From Argentina anserina (taxonomy: Eukaryota > Streptophyta > Magnoliopsida > Rosales > Rosaceae): a stretch of 64,000 nucleotides of DNA. Made by a program: the position numbers and the translations under genes. The notes beneath the pieces were generated by a model. It was not told the origin of the DNA and searched no databases. It saw only the letters and a program-made list of their open reading frames with translations. Below are positions 13,603 to 24,769 of the stretch, in pieces (position 1 is the stretch's first letter; the number at the start of each line of letters is the position of its first letter). Location: contig NC_065878.1 in assembly GCF_933775445.1 (NCBI RefSeq), positions 21,712,395 through 21,776,394 on the forward strand, written 5' to 3'.

Positions 13603-14510
13603 CACTTGACCCGGATTGGATTCTTATCACAGACACTGTTAATCCAACTGGCCATGTTAGAAAATGATATAACAGGAAGAAACTTTCCAAGTACGTACCA
13701 ACTAGGATATACAATTACGCGCCCTTTGTACTTGTTTGTCTGCCCAAATTATTGGCCAAACTATAGTCCTTGTATCTCAAAACCATTTCGCAGTTAATTT
13801 GCCTTACATTTACGATAAGAATTCGAGGTTGCATTCTTCATCTACGAAGAGAATGAATTCGTCAATAAAATTTAGATAACCCCACATCAGATCGGATTTA
13901 TAATTGTACTGCTGACCTAAAAATGATCTGAACTGGCTAGATGAGTTTCCAGGAGGCAGCAGGTTAATATATAACTAGAGCTGCATAGCTGAATCTGTGA
14001 TCTTAATTATGTTATTTAAACGTTGGATTTATTTATTTGCCTCTGACAAAACCATTGGCGCTAACTATGACTCAAATAATCATCTACTAATTAGCTGGTA
14101 ATGTCCACCATCGTAAAGACAAAGTAAGGTGATTTAGATTTTCTATAAGGAAGGGCCAGTGCTATCTGAGGTAGAAACCAACATACTTATAGTCATCCAA
14201 TTGAAAATCTAAAATCTATATTTTACATTTGAATCAAGCAAAGCATATCGGCACATGTAGTCCTCTTGTGTACGGGCTGTACGTGCAGATTAGCTAGCAA
14301 GATATCTTGACTCAAATCGATCACCTTAGTTTGAAGATCATCATCTTCCTCAAAACAACCACTATAAGGTGGATCTATCAACATACAAACCCTAGTTCAA
14401 GTTGTTTTGTATCAACAAGGCGAGCAAATTACTTTATTGTTCGTTACTGATTGCTCAACGAATTGCCTCAGAAGTTAATAGTGTTAGTTATATTTGTTCA
14501 TAAATGTATA
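13603..14510. other. Intergenic, no gene seen
   Basis: AT-rich spacer upstream of the DUF1442 gene; nothing recognisable. Confidence 0.5.
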
Positions 14511-14512
14511 CG

Positions 14513-14546
<34 letters not shown>

Positions 14547-14562
14547 TATATATATATTAATA
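14511..14562. repeat. (TA)n microsatellite
   Basis: Nearly pure TA dinucleotides interrupted by two TTAA steps, directly beside the left end of the foldback MITE, a typical insertion context for TA-targeting elements. Confidence 0.85.
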
Positions 14563-14917
14563 TACAGTCTCTATCTAGAGTGAAGTTCCAATTTTGGCAC
14601 ACTTTTCGTTCAAATTTTTTCAGCATAAGCGATTCAATATTTAGGTATGCTATTCAAGATCATCTCTATAAAGTCTCATCCAATTTGATAATGATTTGAG
14701 CTTTTAAAATTGAGATTTACATGAACGGTTCACGTTGAATAGTTTTCATTCATTCATTGATTTAATCTAATTTTAATATTTTAACAATGGCTGAATTAGA
14801 TGAAATTTTGTATAAATGATCTTGAATAGCATACCTAAATATTGAATTGGTTATGCTAAAAAAAATTGACCGAAAAGTGTGCTAAAATTAGAACTTCACT
14901 ATGGATATAGACTATAT
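14561..14917. mobile_element. Foldback MITE, family A, copy 1
   Basis: The two arms are inverted copies of each other. The left arm runs from CAGTCTCTATCTAGAGTGAAG through GGCACACTTTTCG and GATCATCTCTATAAAG; the right arm gives the reverse complement through ACCGAAAAGTGTGC and TGAACTTCACT-like sequence to GGATATAGACTATA. The whole unit can fold into a hairpin of about 350 bp. It sits in TA-rich sequence, which fits a TA-targeting superfamily, but no clean target duplication can be read. A second copy is at 61024-61457. Confidence 0.85.
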
Positions 14918-15457
14918 TAATATATATATATACACTCTCCAGTCCACGTACGATATGATCAGATATCGTTTAAAATGGTAAATATATTAATCAACATATG
15001 ATGAATATATTTTCAATTTGCAAGATGTGGTATAATAGTCGACACCTCTTGATCTCTGCCCCCAGAACGAGCAACAGAGATCCAGATCAGATTGAATGGT
15101 TTCCCAGAACAAATACAGTCATAACAGAGCAACATAATGCATCAATTTCTCTGTCTCGTGTTCTGTCACTTGCAGTAGAAGATGCCCCATTACCTGTCGA
15201 TCTCATGCATCCCCTTGCTAGCTAAATTAAGCTCGACCCGCGGAGCCATGAAGGTCGTCAGAGACTGTACTCAGAGAGATGCATGGGTCTGTCCGTCTGT
15301 GTGGTCCGACGAAATTGACTGCTTCATTTTTAATCAATGGAAGAGAATGGGAGAACTGAGACAGTGATAGGAAATGAGGAGGGCAAGAATAAACAAGTCG
15401 TGGGTCGGAAGTGACGGTTCTTGGTTGGATGTTATGCATGCATACGGAGGGGACATA
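14918..15457. other. Spacer between MITE and hAT element
   Basis: Short unique sequence; open frames here lack recognisable domains. Confidence 0.4.
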
Positions 15458-15479
15458 GCTACATTTAGGCCTGGCAATT

Positions 15480-15635
15480 GGGCACTTGAACCCGCGACCC
15501 GCACGGAACACGCCCGACAGGAACCCGCCCAAACCCGCACATTTAATAAACGGGTCTGACAAAACCCGCACAATATAAACCCGTCAATTAATGGGTCGTG
15601 CCGTGTTTAAGCACGGTAGACCCGTTAATTCTCCC
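15480..15635. repeat. hAT left subterminal ACCCG motif cluster
   Basis: About nine ACCCG/CGGGT words lie within 150 bp of the left end, in both orientations. In hAT elements such subterminal words bind the transposase BED zinc finger; that role is inferred here. Confidence 0.7.
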
Positions 15636-17615
15636 TCTTCGTCTTATTTCTCTTGTCTTCGATTTCTTTTTCTTTTTATTCGTCTTCCCCAAAACACTGA
15701 GGCCAAGTTCCAATCCCCAAATCACTGAGGCCAAAGAGGTATGTTTGATCAGTCTCCCAAATTAAAAGATTTAGATACGGATTCATCATGTCCTTTGTGA
15801 TTTAGCATTTGTAATATCCTTTTTGATATCATAAATCTCCATCTCATACTCTTCAAAATCAATATCAGTTCCATCATTGTTTGTCTTTGATAGTTCGTTT
15901 CTTGGGTGCACAATGTTTGACCTTAAATGGGTTTGTGAAAGAGATTAGTGTTTGCGAAAATAGGTACCTGTTAATTCAACAATTTGCTTATGAAATTTCT
16001 ATTTCTTGGTGCACGGTGTTTCAACTCTTTTGGGTTCTTCATTTTATTCTCTTTATCTGTTTACATTTTTGGAGCACTTGAAAAGCAGTCAAATTCAAGT
16101 TCAGATCTGGCTTTGTTCAATAAATCTCTATGTTAGTTAACCCATCAAATTTATGGGATTTTGCATAGTTACTAAGATAAGCTAGTTAAGTAAGACACTC
16201 ATACTACTGTTTTAAATGTCATAAACTCATAATTGTATTTTTTGTACTTTAAATCTTTAATATACGTCTCACAGATGTATGTTAAAGTACACAATGGCAA
16301 GGTTAACTAACTGATAAGAGTTGATGTAGAATATTTATGACATTGTAGTACAGTGAAGTATAAGTTCTACTTAGTCGTTGCCTGACCACTTAATCTCTGG
16401 CATTGTAGCCTTGTACTAAGATCTTTAGCCAAGATTGTACAACTGGGAGATGACATTGTCTGGTTGCGCTGTTCTGGTGTGTGACACTTTGTGCTGCTTT
16501 ATTTCTGTAGGCAACATATTTCCTCATAAACTGTGCTTTCTGGTAGATTTAATCAGAGGATAGTTATGATAGTAAAGTCTTTGCATCCATCCATCCATCC
16601 ATCTTGAACTCATTCCAGTCGTGTCTATTGCTTTAGTCTCCATCCAAATAAGGTTTGTGAAGAACTTGTAGATGACTCGTTAATTACTGTCGTGGTATTA
16701 TTGATCCTGATTCTCATAGGAGACAACCTCTTCAGCCAGGTGTGAAATCTGCTTGGGGTCCTTCATTTTATTCTCTTTATGCTTTTCTGGTTTTGTGTTC
16801 TTGCAAGTTCATGGATTAGTTTGTGAAATTTGCTACTTGTATCTTTTACTTGTTCTACTTCCTTTTTTATTTGTTTTTTTTCAAGTCGGAGAGAAGTGAA
16901 AGAAACTTTAGAGATTCTGCACCAAATGCATAAATTTTGTGCAAGTTCCCATCTCTAAAATTTTGAACTTAGAGTGCAAGCTTGAGCAGTATTAATAGTG
17001 AATACCAATACATAGCATTAAAAATATCAACTTAGCATTAAACATTGGTAGGGTACTAGGGTTAATATGCTTGATGAATTTTTATAAACTATTGGCCGCT
17101 AATTCCTGAATTTTCAGCTCCCTTTTTCTTCTCCAGAAGTACATGAAGCCATGAAGGCATATGCAGTAACATTTCTTTTGATGACACTGCTGGATTAATT
17201 GCCTTGCGTATAGAGAATTATCGCATTCAGTTCAATAGCTTGTTTGATGACCGCAAAATTTCTAAGGTAAAGATGTTCCTTTGATTGTACGTGTACCATA
17301 GTTAGAGCAATCTTTTTTATATATGCAGTACACATGTATAGGAGGGTTGTGATGATCATTGATTGTACGTGTACCCCATGTTTCATAATTGCTTCTATTT
17401 TACCCTCACTGCTTAAATATCATATTACATAATTAGAGTTACAATTTGCATTATGTTCCAATTTGCTATGCTTTTGAATATAATGATATTTGTTTCAAAC
17501 TGATTTGTTAGCAATGCTTTTGAATATAATGATAGTTGAATCAAATTTATTTGCTATGCTTCAGTCCTATGTTTTATATTTTACTCTTACAACTGTCTAT
17601 ACTTTGGATTTGTAG

Positions 17616-19764
17616 ATGAGTGTGAATGATGAGTCTCAGAATCTGTCCATGAATGAAGAAGTAGGAGTTAGTTTACCAAGCAGTAATGAAGTGCGAGGTA
17701 TGGCAGCTAGGAAGAAGAGGGCAAGGACATCTGTGGTTTGGACAACGTTTGAGGATTTTGATGAGGGTCCCGATCAAGGGAGACGTGCCAAATGCAAAAA
17801 GTGCGGAACTATACTCAAATGTGACTCAGGAACAGGTACGGGTAGCATGTTGCGTCACCATAATAAATGTAGTATTAGTGATGTTGTCTCACCACAGTCT
17901 TCCACACGTTCTGATTCGTTTAGTATTGATAGATTCAGAGAGTTGGTGATTGAGGCAATTGTTAGACATGATTTGCCATTCAATTTTGTTGAGTATGAGG
18001 GCATTAGAGATGTGTTTCAATATATATCTCCTCAACTTACACTCCCTAGTAGAAACACTGTTAAGGCTCATGTCTTGAAGACGTATGATAGTGAAAAAGT
18101 GAAGCTTAAGAATTTGTTGAGTTCAGCTAAAGGAAGAATTAGTTTGACTGCTGATTTGTGGACCTCTGTAGTTACTGATGGGTATTTAACTATTACTGCA
18201 CACTTTGTGAATTCAGAATGGAGATTAGAAAAAAGAATTATTAATTTTTGTCATATGCCTCCTCCTCACAATGGTGTTGCATTAGCTGATAAGGTATTTA
18301 CCTTGATTGGAGAGTGGGGAATTGAAGAGAAGTTGTTTTCAATTACCTTAGATAATGCAACAGCCAATGACTCTTTTGTTGAGAAGCTAAAGATGAGGTT
18401 GAATTTCATAGGCTTGCTTTTAGTAGATGGCAAATTTTTTCATGTCAGATGTTGTGCACACATCTTGAATTTGATAGTTCAAGATGGACTGAAAGAGATT
18501 CACCCATCTGTCACAAAGATACGAGAAGGCATCAAGTATATAAAGGGTTCAGAAGTTAGAAAACAAAGGTTTCTACAATATGTTTCACAAGTTGATTTGG
18601 GAGGAAGCAGAAGGGGATTGAGACAAGATATGCCAACAAGGTGGAATTCAACCTATTTGATGCTTGATGGTGCTCTCTACTATCGTAGTGCATTGATGAA
18701 CTTGGCAGTAAGTGACAGTTCTTTCAAGTGGTGTCCTTCAGATGAGGAGTGGGACAAGATTGAGAAGATAAATAAGTTTCTAGGGGAATTTTATGAAGTA
18801 ACAGTGTTGTTTTCTGGAACAAAGTACCCTACATCAAACTTATTTTTCCCGAAGGTGTTAGTTGTTCAGCACAGTATACAAGAAGCCATTGCAAGTGAAG
18901 ATTCTTTTCTAAGCCGGATGGGAAAAGAGATGGATTTGAAGTTTAAGAAATATTGGTCAGATTATAGCCTGATTTTGGGGATTGCAGTGGTGATGGATCC
19001 TCGGTTTAAGATGGAGTTTGTTGAATGGGCTTATGAAAAGCTCTATGGTCGAGAATCTTCACAATTGAAGGTTTTTACTGACACTCTATCTTCTTTGTTT
19101 GGTGCCTACAAAGAAACCTCCACTCACCAAAGTTCTAGTTACCATATTCATGAGAGCTCGTCTCAAATACAAGGGAAGCCTTGTATACTTCAGGTAACTA
19201 ATTAATTTAATTATTTTGAGACTATTCTTGGTTAGTATGATTTTCTTAGAGTATTAAACGCCAAATTGCTCTATTGCAGGAATTTGATGCCCGTTACAAG
19301 AGCGGTCAGAATTCGAGTTTGAAGACTGAACTGAACAAGTATTTGGATGAAGTAAGACTCGATAATTTGGTAGACTTGGATGTACTTGCTTGGTGGAAGA
19401 TGGAGCGACACTGATACCCAATCCTGTCTCAGATGGCTCGTGATGTGTTGACTATTCCTGTCTCCACTGTTGCATCTGAGTCGGCTTTTAGCATTGGTGG
19501 TCGAGTTCTAGATGAGTATCGGAGCTCTTTGTTGCCTGAGACAGTACAAGCTTTGTTATGTACTCGGGATTGGATTTTCGGGAAGAAGAAAGGTAAATAG
19601 AAAATAATTTAGTTTGATTTCACTAGTTTGACTTTTATGTTATATTTATAATTATTATTTATAATATTTCAGAAAAGAAGATGGTTGAGGTGGACGATTT
19701 TTCCGAAGACATATTGGGTTTGAGAATGCATGATCGAATAGAGGAAGAAGAGAGCTTCACTTGA
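17616..19764 (+). pseudogene. hAT transposase (BED, RNase H-like, hAT dimerisation) with one in-frame stop
   Basis: Cuts and moves the surrounding element. Exons read as 17616-19193, 19280-19592 and 19673-19764 with GT-AG introns. In order: BED zinc finger (about residues 38-86, CxxC then HHNKC), the long RNase H-like catalytic region with LTADLWTS, LDNATANDS and a CCAHILNLIVQDGL block, the DUF4413-like segment near MDPRFKMEFVEWAYEKLYG, then the C-terminal dimerisation block ([22 protein letters not shown]). A TGA at 19412-19414 interrupts exon 2 between ERH and YPILS, just before the dimerisation block. Everything else stays open. A CGA-to-TGA transition is the simplest explanation. The first exon alone could give a 3'-truncated protein. 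The family is also called RICESLEEPER-like. Confidence 0.93.
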
Positions 19765-19839
19765 AAGAAAACATGGCATTGATGTGAAATATGGGGATAA
19801 GACATATTAGTTTGCAGTTTATTTTTCATGTTCTCAATT

Positions 19840-20045
19840 AGTTTGTTGTTGCACTTATAAATAGGCACTTATAAATAGGCACTTGAATTTGAACAAGGTT
19901 AATTGCAATTCTCAATTAGTTTGTTGTTGCACTTATAAATAGGCACTTAAATTCGAACAAGGTTAATTGCAATGTATCTTACATATTTTCAATTAGTTTG
20001 ATGTTGCACGTAAAAATATGTACTTGAATTCGAACAAGTAGCACA
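19840..20045. repeat. Tandem repeat of about 60 bp in the hAT 3' region
   Basis: Three imperfect copies of a unit with TCAATTAGTTTG, TTGTTGCAC, ATAGGCACTT and GAACAAGGTTAATTGCAA lie between the transposase stop and the right subterminal zone. The first copy has an extra doubling of ACTTATAAATAGGC. Confidence 0.8.
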
Positions 20046-20235
20046 ATTTATAATGTTATTTTGATTATTTCTATGAGACCATTAGGGATGAATCTTTAAA
20101 AAATTGAGGACTCCAAAATAATAAAAAAATCATAAATAAATAAAAAAATTATTCTCAAAGAATTGTTAGAATTATAGAAAGAATTTAAAAAAATAAAAAA
20201 AATCAAATTATGTCGAATTTCTAAAAAAAAAAAAA

Positions 20236-20370
20236 TTCGCGGGTTGACGGGTTCCAACGGGTAGCACGGAAACCCGTCGTGCTTAACCCGCTTAACCCGT
20301 TAACATAAACGGGTTTTTAGCGTGCCAGCCCGTTAAGAGCACGGCCCGCCAAAAACACGCACGAGCCCGC
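20236..20370. repeat. hAT right subterminal ACCCG motif cluster
   Basis: Mirror of the left cluster: many CGGGT/ACCCG words in about 130 bp (for example GACGGGTTCC, AACCCGCTTAACCCG). Likely transposase-binding sites by analogy with Ac and Tam3. Confidence 0.7.
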
Positions 20371-20394
20371 CCAATTGCCAGGTCTAGCTACATT

Positions 20395-20813
20395 ATTGGG
20401 CACCTTCATTCTACCGTGTCTCATGTAGTGTTGTTATCGTAGATGAATTTGAGCGAGAGAAATGAGAAGGATTCGTTGTTATTTGGTAAATGGATGTATT
20501 CTTACGTACGAGTAAGACTGGATAGAGTATGGAGTGGCATTGGTGTGTTTTGTACGTGCCCATATTTTGTGTATTAATTTCATGTAGCATGCATGATAAT
20601 GTACAAGCTCAAATGGTACATGAAACTTTATGTGACTTCTATGTATTTTGGTTCATGTATAATTGCATATGCATGAAAGCACATCGATCACGAAACTAGA
20701 AGCTTTCAATGGTATGTTTTGGAGTTTTAGTTTGGCATACTTGACTAATTTCTTCTCAATTTTTTTTTCACTACAAGGGCAATATTCTTTCCATGGTAAT
20801 ATGTTGTTGGAGG
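20395..20813. other. Spacer between hAT and MULE-type MITE
   Basis: Unique AT-rich sequence, continuous with the flank left of the hAT element if the insertion is removed. No gene seen. Confidence 0.4.
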
Positions 20814-20822
20814 TTAAAAAGA

Positions 20823-21155
20823 AGGAATTTTTTAGTCTTCCGGGAGAACCACGTAGTAATGTTCAATGATACTCTATTTCAATCACCATTTGACACTTAG
20901 AATTTAATTATAAAATTATATTTAAATTATTTTATCAAAAACTATTTTGGGTTTCTTTCTAAACTCTAAACCATATACTCTAAAACCTTAAACCCGAAAT
21001 TCGAGTTCAATATTATCAATACTTATAAAAGTCATTTCACAAATAATAAAAATATGTAAAATTATAATTAATAAATTCATGTGTCAAAATATAACATGTG
21101 AGGAGGACCACTTGACATTGTCACGTGGTTCTCCGGGAGCACTAAAAAAATTTCA
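20823..21155. mobile_element. 333-bp MITE, probably Mutator type
   Basis: Ends are inverted repeats of about 28 bp: left AATTTTTTAGTCTTCCGGGAGAACCACGT and right inverse of the matching GTGGTTCTCCGGGAGCACTAAAAAAATT (split here only by small differences). Both flanks carry the 9-bp direct repeat TTAAAAAGA (20814-20822 and 21156-21164), the target size of Mutator-like elements. Interior AT-rich and non-coding. The repeat is low-complexity, so the superfamily call is moderate. Confidence 0.75.
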
Positions 21156-21164
21156 TTAAAAAGA

Positions 21165-22732
21165 CCCAAAATTCCTATTTATCAATATGATTTTGTTTAG
21201 TTAAAAAGAAAAGTGCCCACTACTCAAAATCTTCATACTTTCACTAAAAATTATAAATTTTCATGCTCTTGTTTGCACACCGATGAATCACGATTTTTCA
21301 AATTTCCTATATACTATTTCCCAATCCACTATTCATCAGCTAATGAATAGTGTCGGCTCTAGACGAGCCATTTTTGGCATTCCCATTTTCTCCTCTCTTC
21401 AACACTTAATTTCGGCTCAACCTTCCGTCATTTTCTCATAAAGTGATAAAACTTGTACTTAATAAAATACATGAACTTTGATTCTTTCAAAGCATTGTTC
21501 AAAACTAAGGCCTGATCGCTAGAAGCATGTCCACAGTCAGCTAATGCTTAGCGAGTTTTTCGAACTTTGGGTATATACAGTTCACTAAAACAAAGGTGTC
21601 TAACTCGTCTAGACGGCATGATTGGCACCTAAGTGCTAGAACGATGCCACCGCCCAACTATCGCCTAGCGGATTTTGTGACCTTGTTTTGCTTCAAAGTG
21701 AGAAAATTATCTCTCTTTTTTTAATGTAGAAGAATTTCGAATTCTATTTCTATTTAGAGAAAATTTTAAGAAAGAGATAAAAGCCACTGAGAATTAAGGT
21801 GAATTTACTAACTAAATCAGCGTAATGGTGTCTGAGGTTATAATATATATCTTAAGTTTACACACAGTTAGAAACACCGTTAGTGTCATGTAATTATATA
21901 TTTATTGGAAGGGCTATTCAGAACTTGACCATCTCTTCATCTCCGGCCACCCTTCATTTGAATTGTTCAATCCTATGATTCCTATCTCTTTTCTCTTCCT
22001 CCCCGGCCCGTCCGAGCCACCATCCTCCATTATTCAATCATTAATATTTAAAAACCCCAAACTAATTTTCCTCTTCCTCTCTTTCACCAAAAACCCGAGA
22101 AGTCATGAACCCAGGAAACTTTTGTGTTTTCTTCCTCCTCTTCCTCTCTTGCAACTTTGACCTGGTAACAGGTTCGATCTCCACTTCGGCAACCCAAATG
22201 CAGCCATGTGTGTCTTAAGATAGAGAGCTTCAATTCAATCGAGGCTGCCAACCCGATTGACTAAGATACTCACTTGGAGAGTCGGAAACAATGATGAAAA
22301 TGGCCAGACATTCGACAAGAGAATCATAGCCCAAATATTATTTAAGTACTAGAGAGTGTAAGAAGAGATGAATTCGTTCTTATATATTTTGAGTGGGTTA
22401 TGGCGGCTTAACCGAGAGTCATGATCATGTGGTAATGGGGGCAATGGTGGACTGGAAAAGATAAGTTGTTGATACTGGGTGGGAGGATATGATTACTGGG
22501 ATTCTGGGAATAGGGAAACTTTTGTGTGTATTGCAAGTTTGCAACAATCATCTTGAAGATGCGATTTTGCCCTTAGCAATTAGACGGGAAACATTCAAAT
22601 TAACGGACCAATTGGCACTATGTACTGAATTTAGGGCGAGTTTGTAACCTCATGCACCATTGTGATTGTCTAAGAAGTAAAGCCATCTTAATTCTCAATG
22701 ACTCAAACCTAATGTACTCTTATTAAAATTTT
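21165..22732. other. Intergenic, no gene seen
   Basis: AT-rich spacer; short open frames such as 21963-22160 lack domains. It is the left flank of the Copia insertion. Confidence 0.45.
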
Positions 22733-22737
22733 GCCTT

Positions 22738-22921
22738 TGTTGGAGGATGAAATATTCGTGTATTATTGAATGATATGGGGGCCTATATATAGGCATTACA
22801 AAACCACAATCCCGTAGGATTCGGAGTCCTAATCTATTACAGAGATGCTAATCTATCTCCTAACAGGAAACCTATTAGGCTAAGACACACACAAGGGTAG
22901 AATAGTAATTCTCCCGGAACA
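22738..22921 (-). repeat. Copia LTR (downstream, 3' LTR by element orientation)
   Basis: 184 bp, identical to the copy at 29149-29332 by eye. A palindromic CCTATATATAGG near 22781 is a likely TATA box. Confidence 0.95.
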
Positions 22922-22941
22922 TTCCCCCTTGTGTCGCATGC

Positions 22942-23160
22942 CTAGGTTGCATGGTGCACACATCGTTGCCTCGGTAAAAACCTTGTCAAGCAAAACAAAA
23001 ACCTCTTGGGTAAAAACAAAAGCTTGATCGAAGGGAAAAAGAGCACAACGCACCGTCTACATTTGATAGCATCATGTGAGGTAGACTCCCCCTGAAGTCT
23101 ACGAAACAACTCCCCCTGATTAGTGCCATAATCATGGAGTACAAAGAACAACGTATACAA
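22942..23160 (-). other. Conserved post-pol segment of Copia element
   Basis: On the minus strand the segment around 22970-23055 reads like the stretch found just before the 3' LTR of many plant Copia elements (CTCTTTTTCCCTTCGATCAA, then ACAAGGTTTTTACCGAGGCA). It is not a gene. Confidence 0.6.
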
Positions 23161-23334
23161 CGTTCATTACATGCTTCTCAAACGTAGTCTTGGGCCAATG
23201 ATTAATCATTAATCTAGCCACACATCCTTGGATCATTCATGCTATACTTAGCCAAACTTAGATCTTAGGAAACAAGATTGCATAACAACTCAAAACAAGA
23301 GTTTGCAATGAAAATCAGATTCTCGGATAAAATG

Positions 23335-23725
23335 ACATTCACTCACTTAAACGGCCATAACTTCTTCGTCAAAATAGGTATCAGCGAACCGTAAAATGTT
23401 CTGAAAAGTAGACACCCGTGGATTTCCAGTGACATAAGGTTCACAACCTCATCCGACCGGAGCAGTTCACAATGCTCTGTCGAATTTGACTGACTTGCAA
23501 ATTTCCGGACAGAACTGTCCTATTTTGCTAAAACGGCCATAACTCACTCAATATGATAGCTATGAACGAATGGTTGGCGTCCCTGGAAAGTAGACACATA
23601 GACCTTTCCAACGGTACCAATTTCACCATATTTCATCGAGTGAGCTGTCCTGTAGGTCTCGTTGAAGTTGACCTACGAAACTGGACAGATTCTGATTTGT
23701 CACATTCAATGTGTCTTTCACAAAA
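23335..23725. repeat. Imperfect direct duplication inside Copia element
   Basis: Two diverged copies of about 190 bp share AAACGGCCATAACT, GAAAAGTAGACAC-like and GGACAG..CTGTCC blocks (about 23350 and 23531). They occupy the place where RNase H would be expected. Confidence 0.6.
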
Positions 23726-24099
23726 GAACGGGGGAATAGACCAATGAAGGACTGATTTTGGTCCAAAACGGAACCGTACGCATCCTCTACGCTACCAGTG
23801 TCGACTGCTACACCAAGGCATACGTTGATGTTGCTGGAGCTGCTGGCGGCGTTGGTGTGGATAGGATTTGTGTTGGTTCACTAAGTGTATAACTAAACCC
23901 ATGTCAAAGAAGCAATGCAAGTCCAATGACAATGCATAGGCGCATAGTTAATCACGTCATAATGAAGGCAATAGTGTCCCAACAACACTAGCATGCATGA
24001 ATGTATAGCTCATTGAATCTCTTCATCATCTATACTTAGACGGAATAGAGAATCAAGAATTAGCTTCATATGAACACATATGGGTATGAGTTCTTGCAA

Positions 24100-24420
24100 C
24101 CGATTGTACTACGTTCTCTCGAACGTCGCAATCTGATTACATAAGCTCTCCGTGGTCTGGAGGCATTTAAAGTCCCTCGGGCACTCTCATATCTGCGTCA
24201 AGATCCCTTTACAGATATGCAATGACCACTATCATATGCTGCAAATCAGTTTTCATGGACACTACTACTGATCAAGTAGCGGAAAGCAATTATGTCCATA
24301 ACGAGAGAATATAACTCATCGTAGTCAATACTAGGATAATGAGACAATATTTGCGCCATAAGTCCTGCGTATATCGCATGACTTCATCTTTCTCATTACA
24401 CTTACGAACAACGACCAACA
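24100..24420 (-). pseudogene. Copia reverse-transcriptase remnant
   Basis: On the minus strand, pieces in different frames match the start of Copia reverse transcriptase: VRKCNEKDEVMRY, then after a frameshift AQILSHYPSIDYDELYSLVMD and FRYLISSSVHEN followed by a stop, then a piece ending VPEGL. At least one frameshift and two stops are present within 300 bp. This part cannot give an active enzyme. Confidence 0.85.
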
Positions 24421-24769
24421 TAACAAGTCTAGTTCAGCATGTATTGATTCTTTCCACTTCGGTCAAGTTGCTCATCGTTGATGCTTTACAACGGAATAAG
24501 AGCATAAGCGAATACATCATCAATCATGGGAGATCAATACATTAAACACACGCGCGCGTTGTATACGATTAATTCGTGAGAGTTCTATTCTTCTCTAATA
24601 TCAACAAAATGAGTCTGTAGCGTCCCACAGAAACTTAGTTGATACACATGTTTAGAGGATATCTCTTGATGATGGGCGAAATACTTGTGCCTACGCACTT
24701 CGCTTCTTTCTAGATTTGATTCTAGAGAATAATGGTCTCCCCCTCATCTAGGCAGGAGCCAAGACCGAA

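Larger units (their letters stand above)
15466..20386 (+). mobile_element. 4.9-kb hAT (Ac/Tam3-type) DNA transposon, nearly intact
   Basis: The terminal inverted repeats are TAGGCCTGGCAATTGGGC at the left and the inverse of TAGACCTGGCAATTGGGC at the right (17 of 18 match). The element is flanked by the perfect 8-bp direct repeat GCTACATT (15458-15465 and 20387-20394), the target duplication size of hAT elements. It encodes a BED/hAT transposase (17616-19764) and has ACCCG-rich subterminal zones at both ends. About 2.1 kb precedes the transposase ATG and may hold an untranslated leader and intron. Confidence 0.96.

Noticed and set aside
22738..22921. Possible Cassandra-type TRIM with 5S-like LTR
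   Set aside because: The 184-bp LTR shows no 5S rRNA-like boxes that I can recognise, and the interior carries Copia integrase and reverse-transcriptase remnants.
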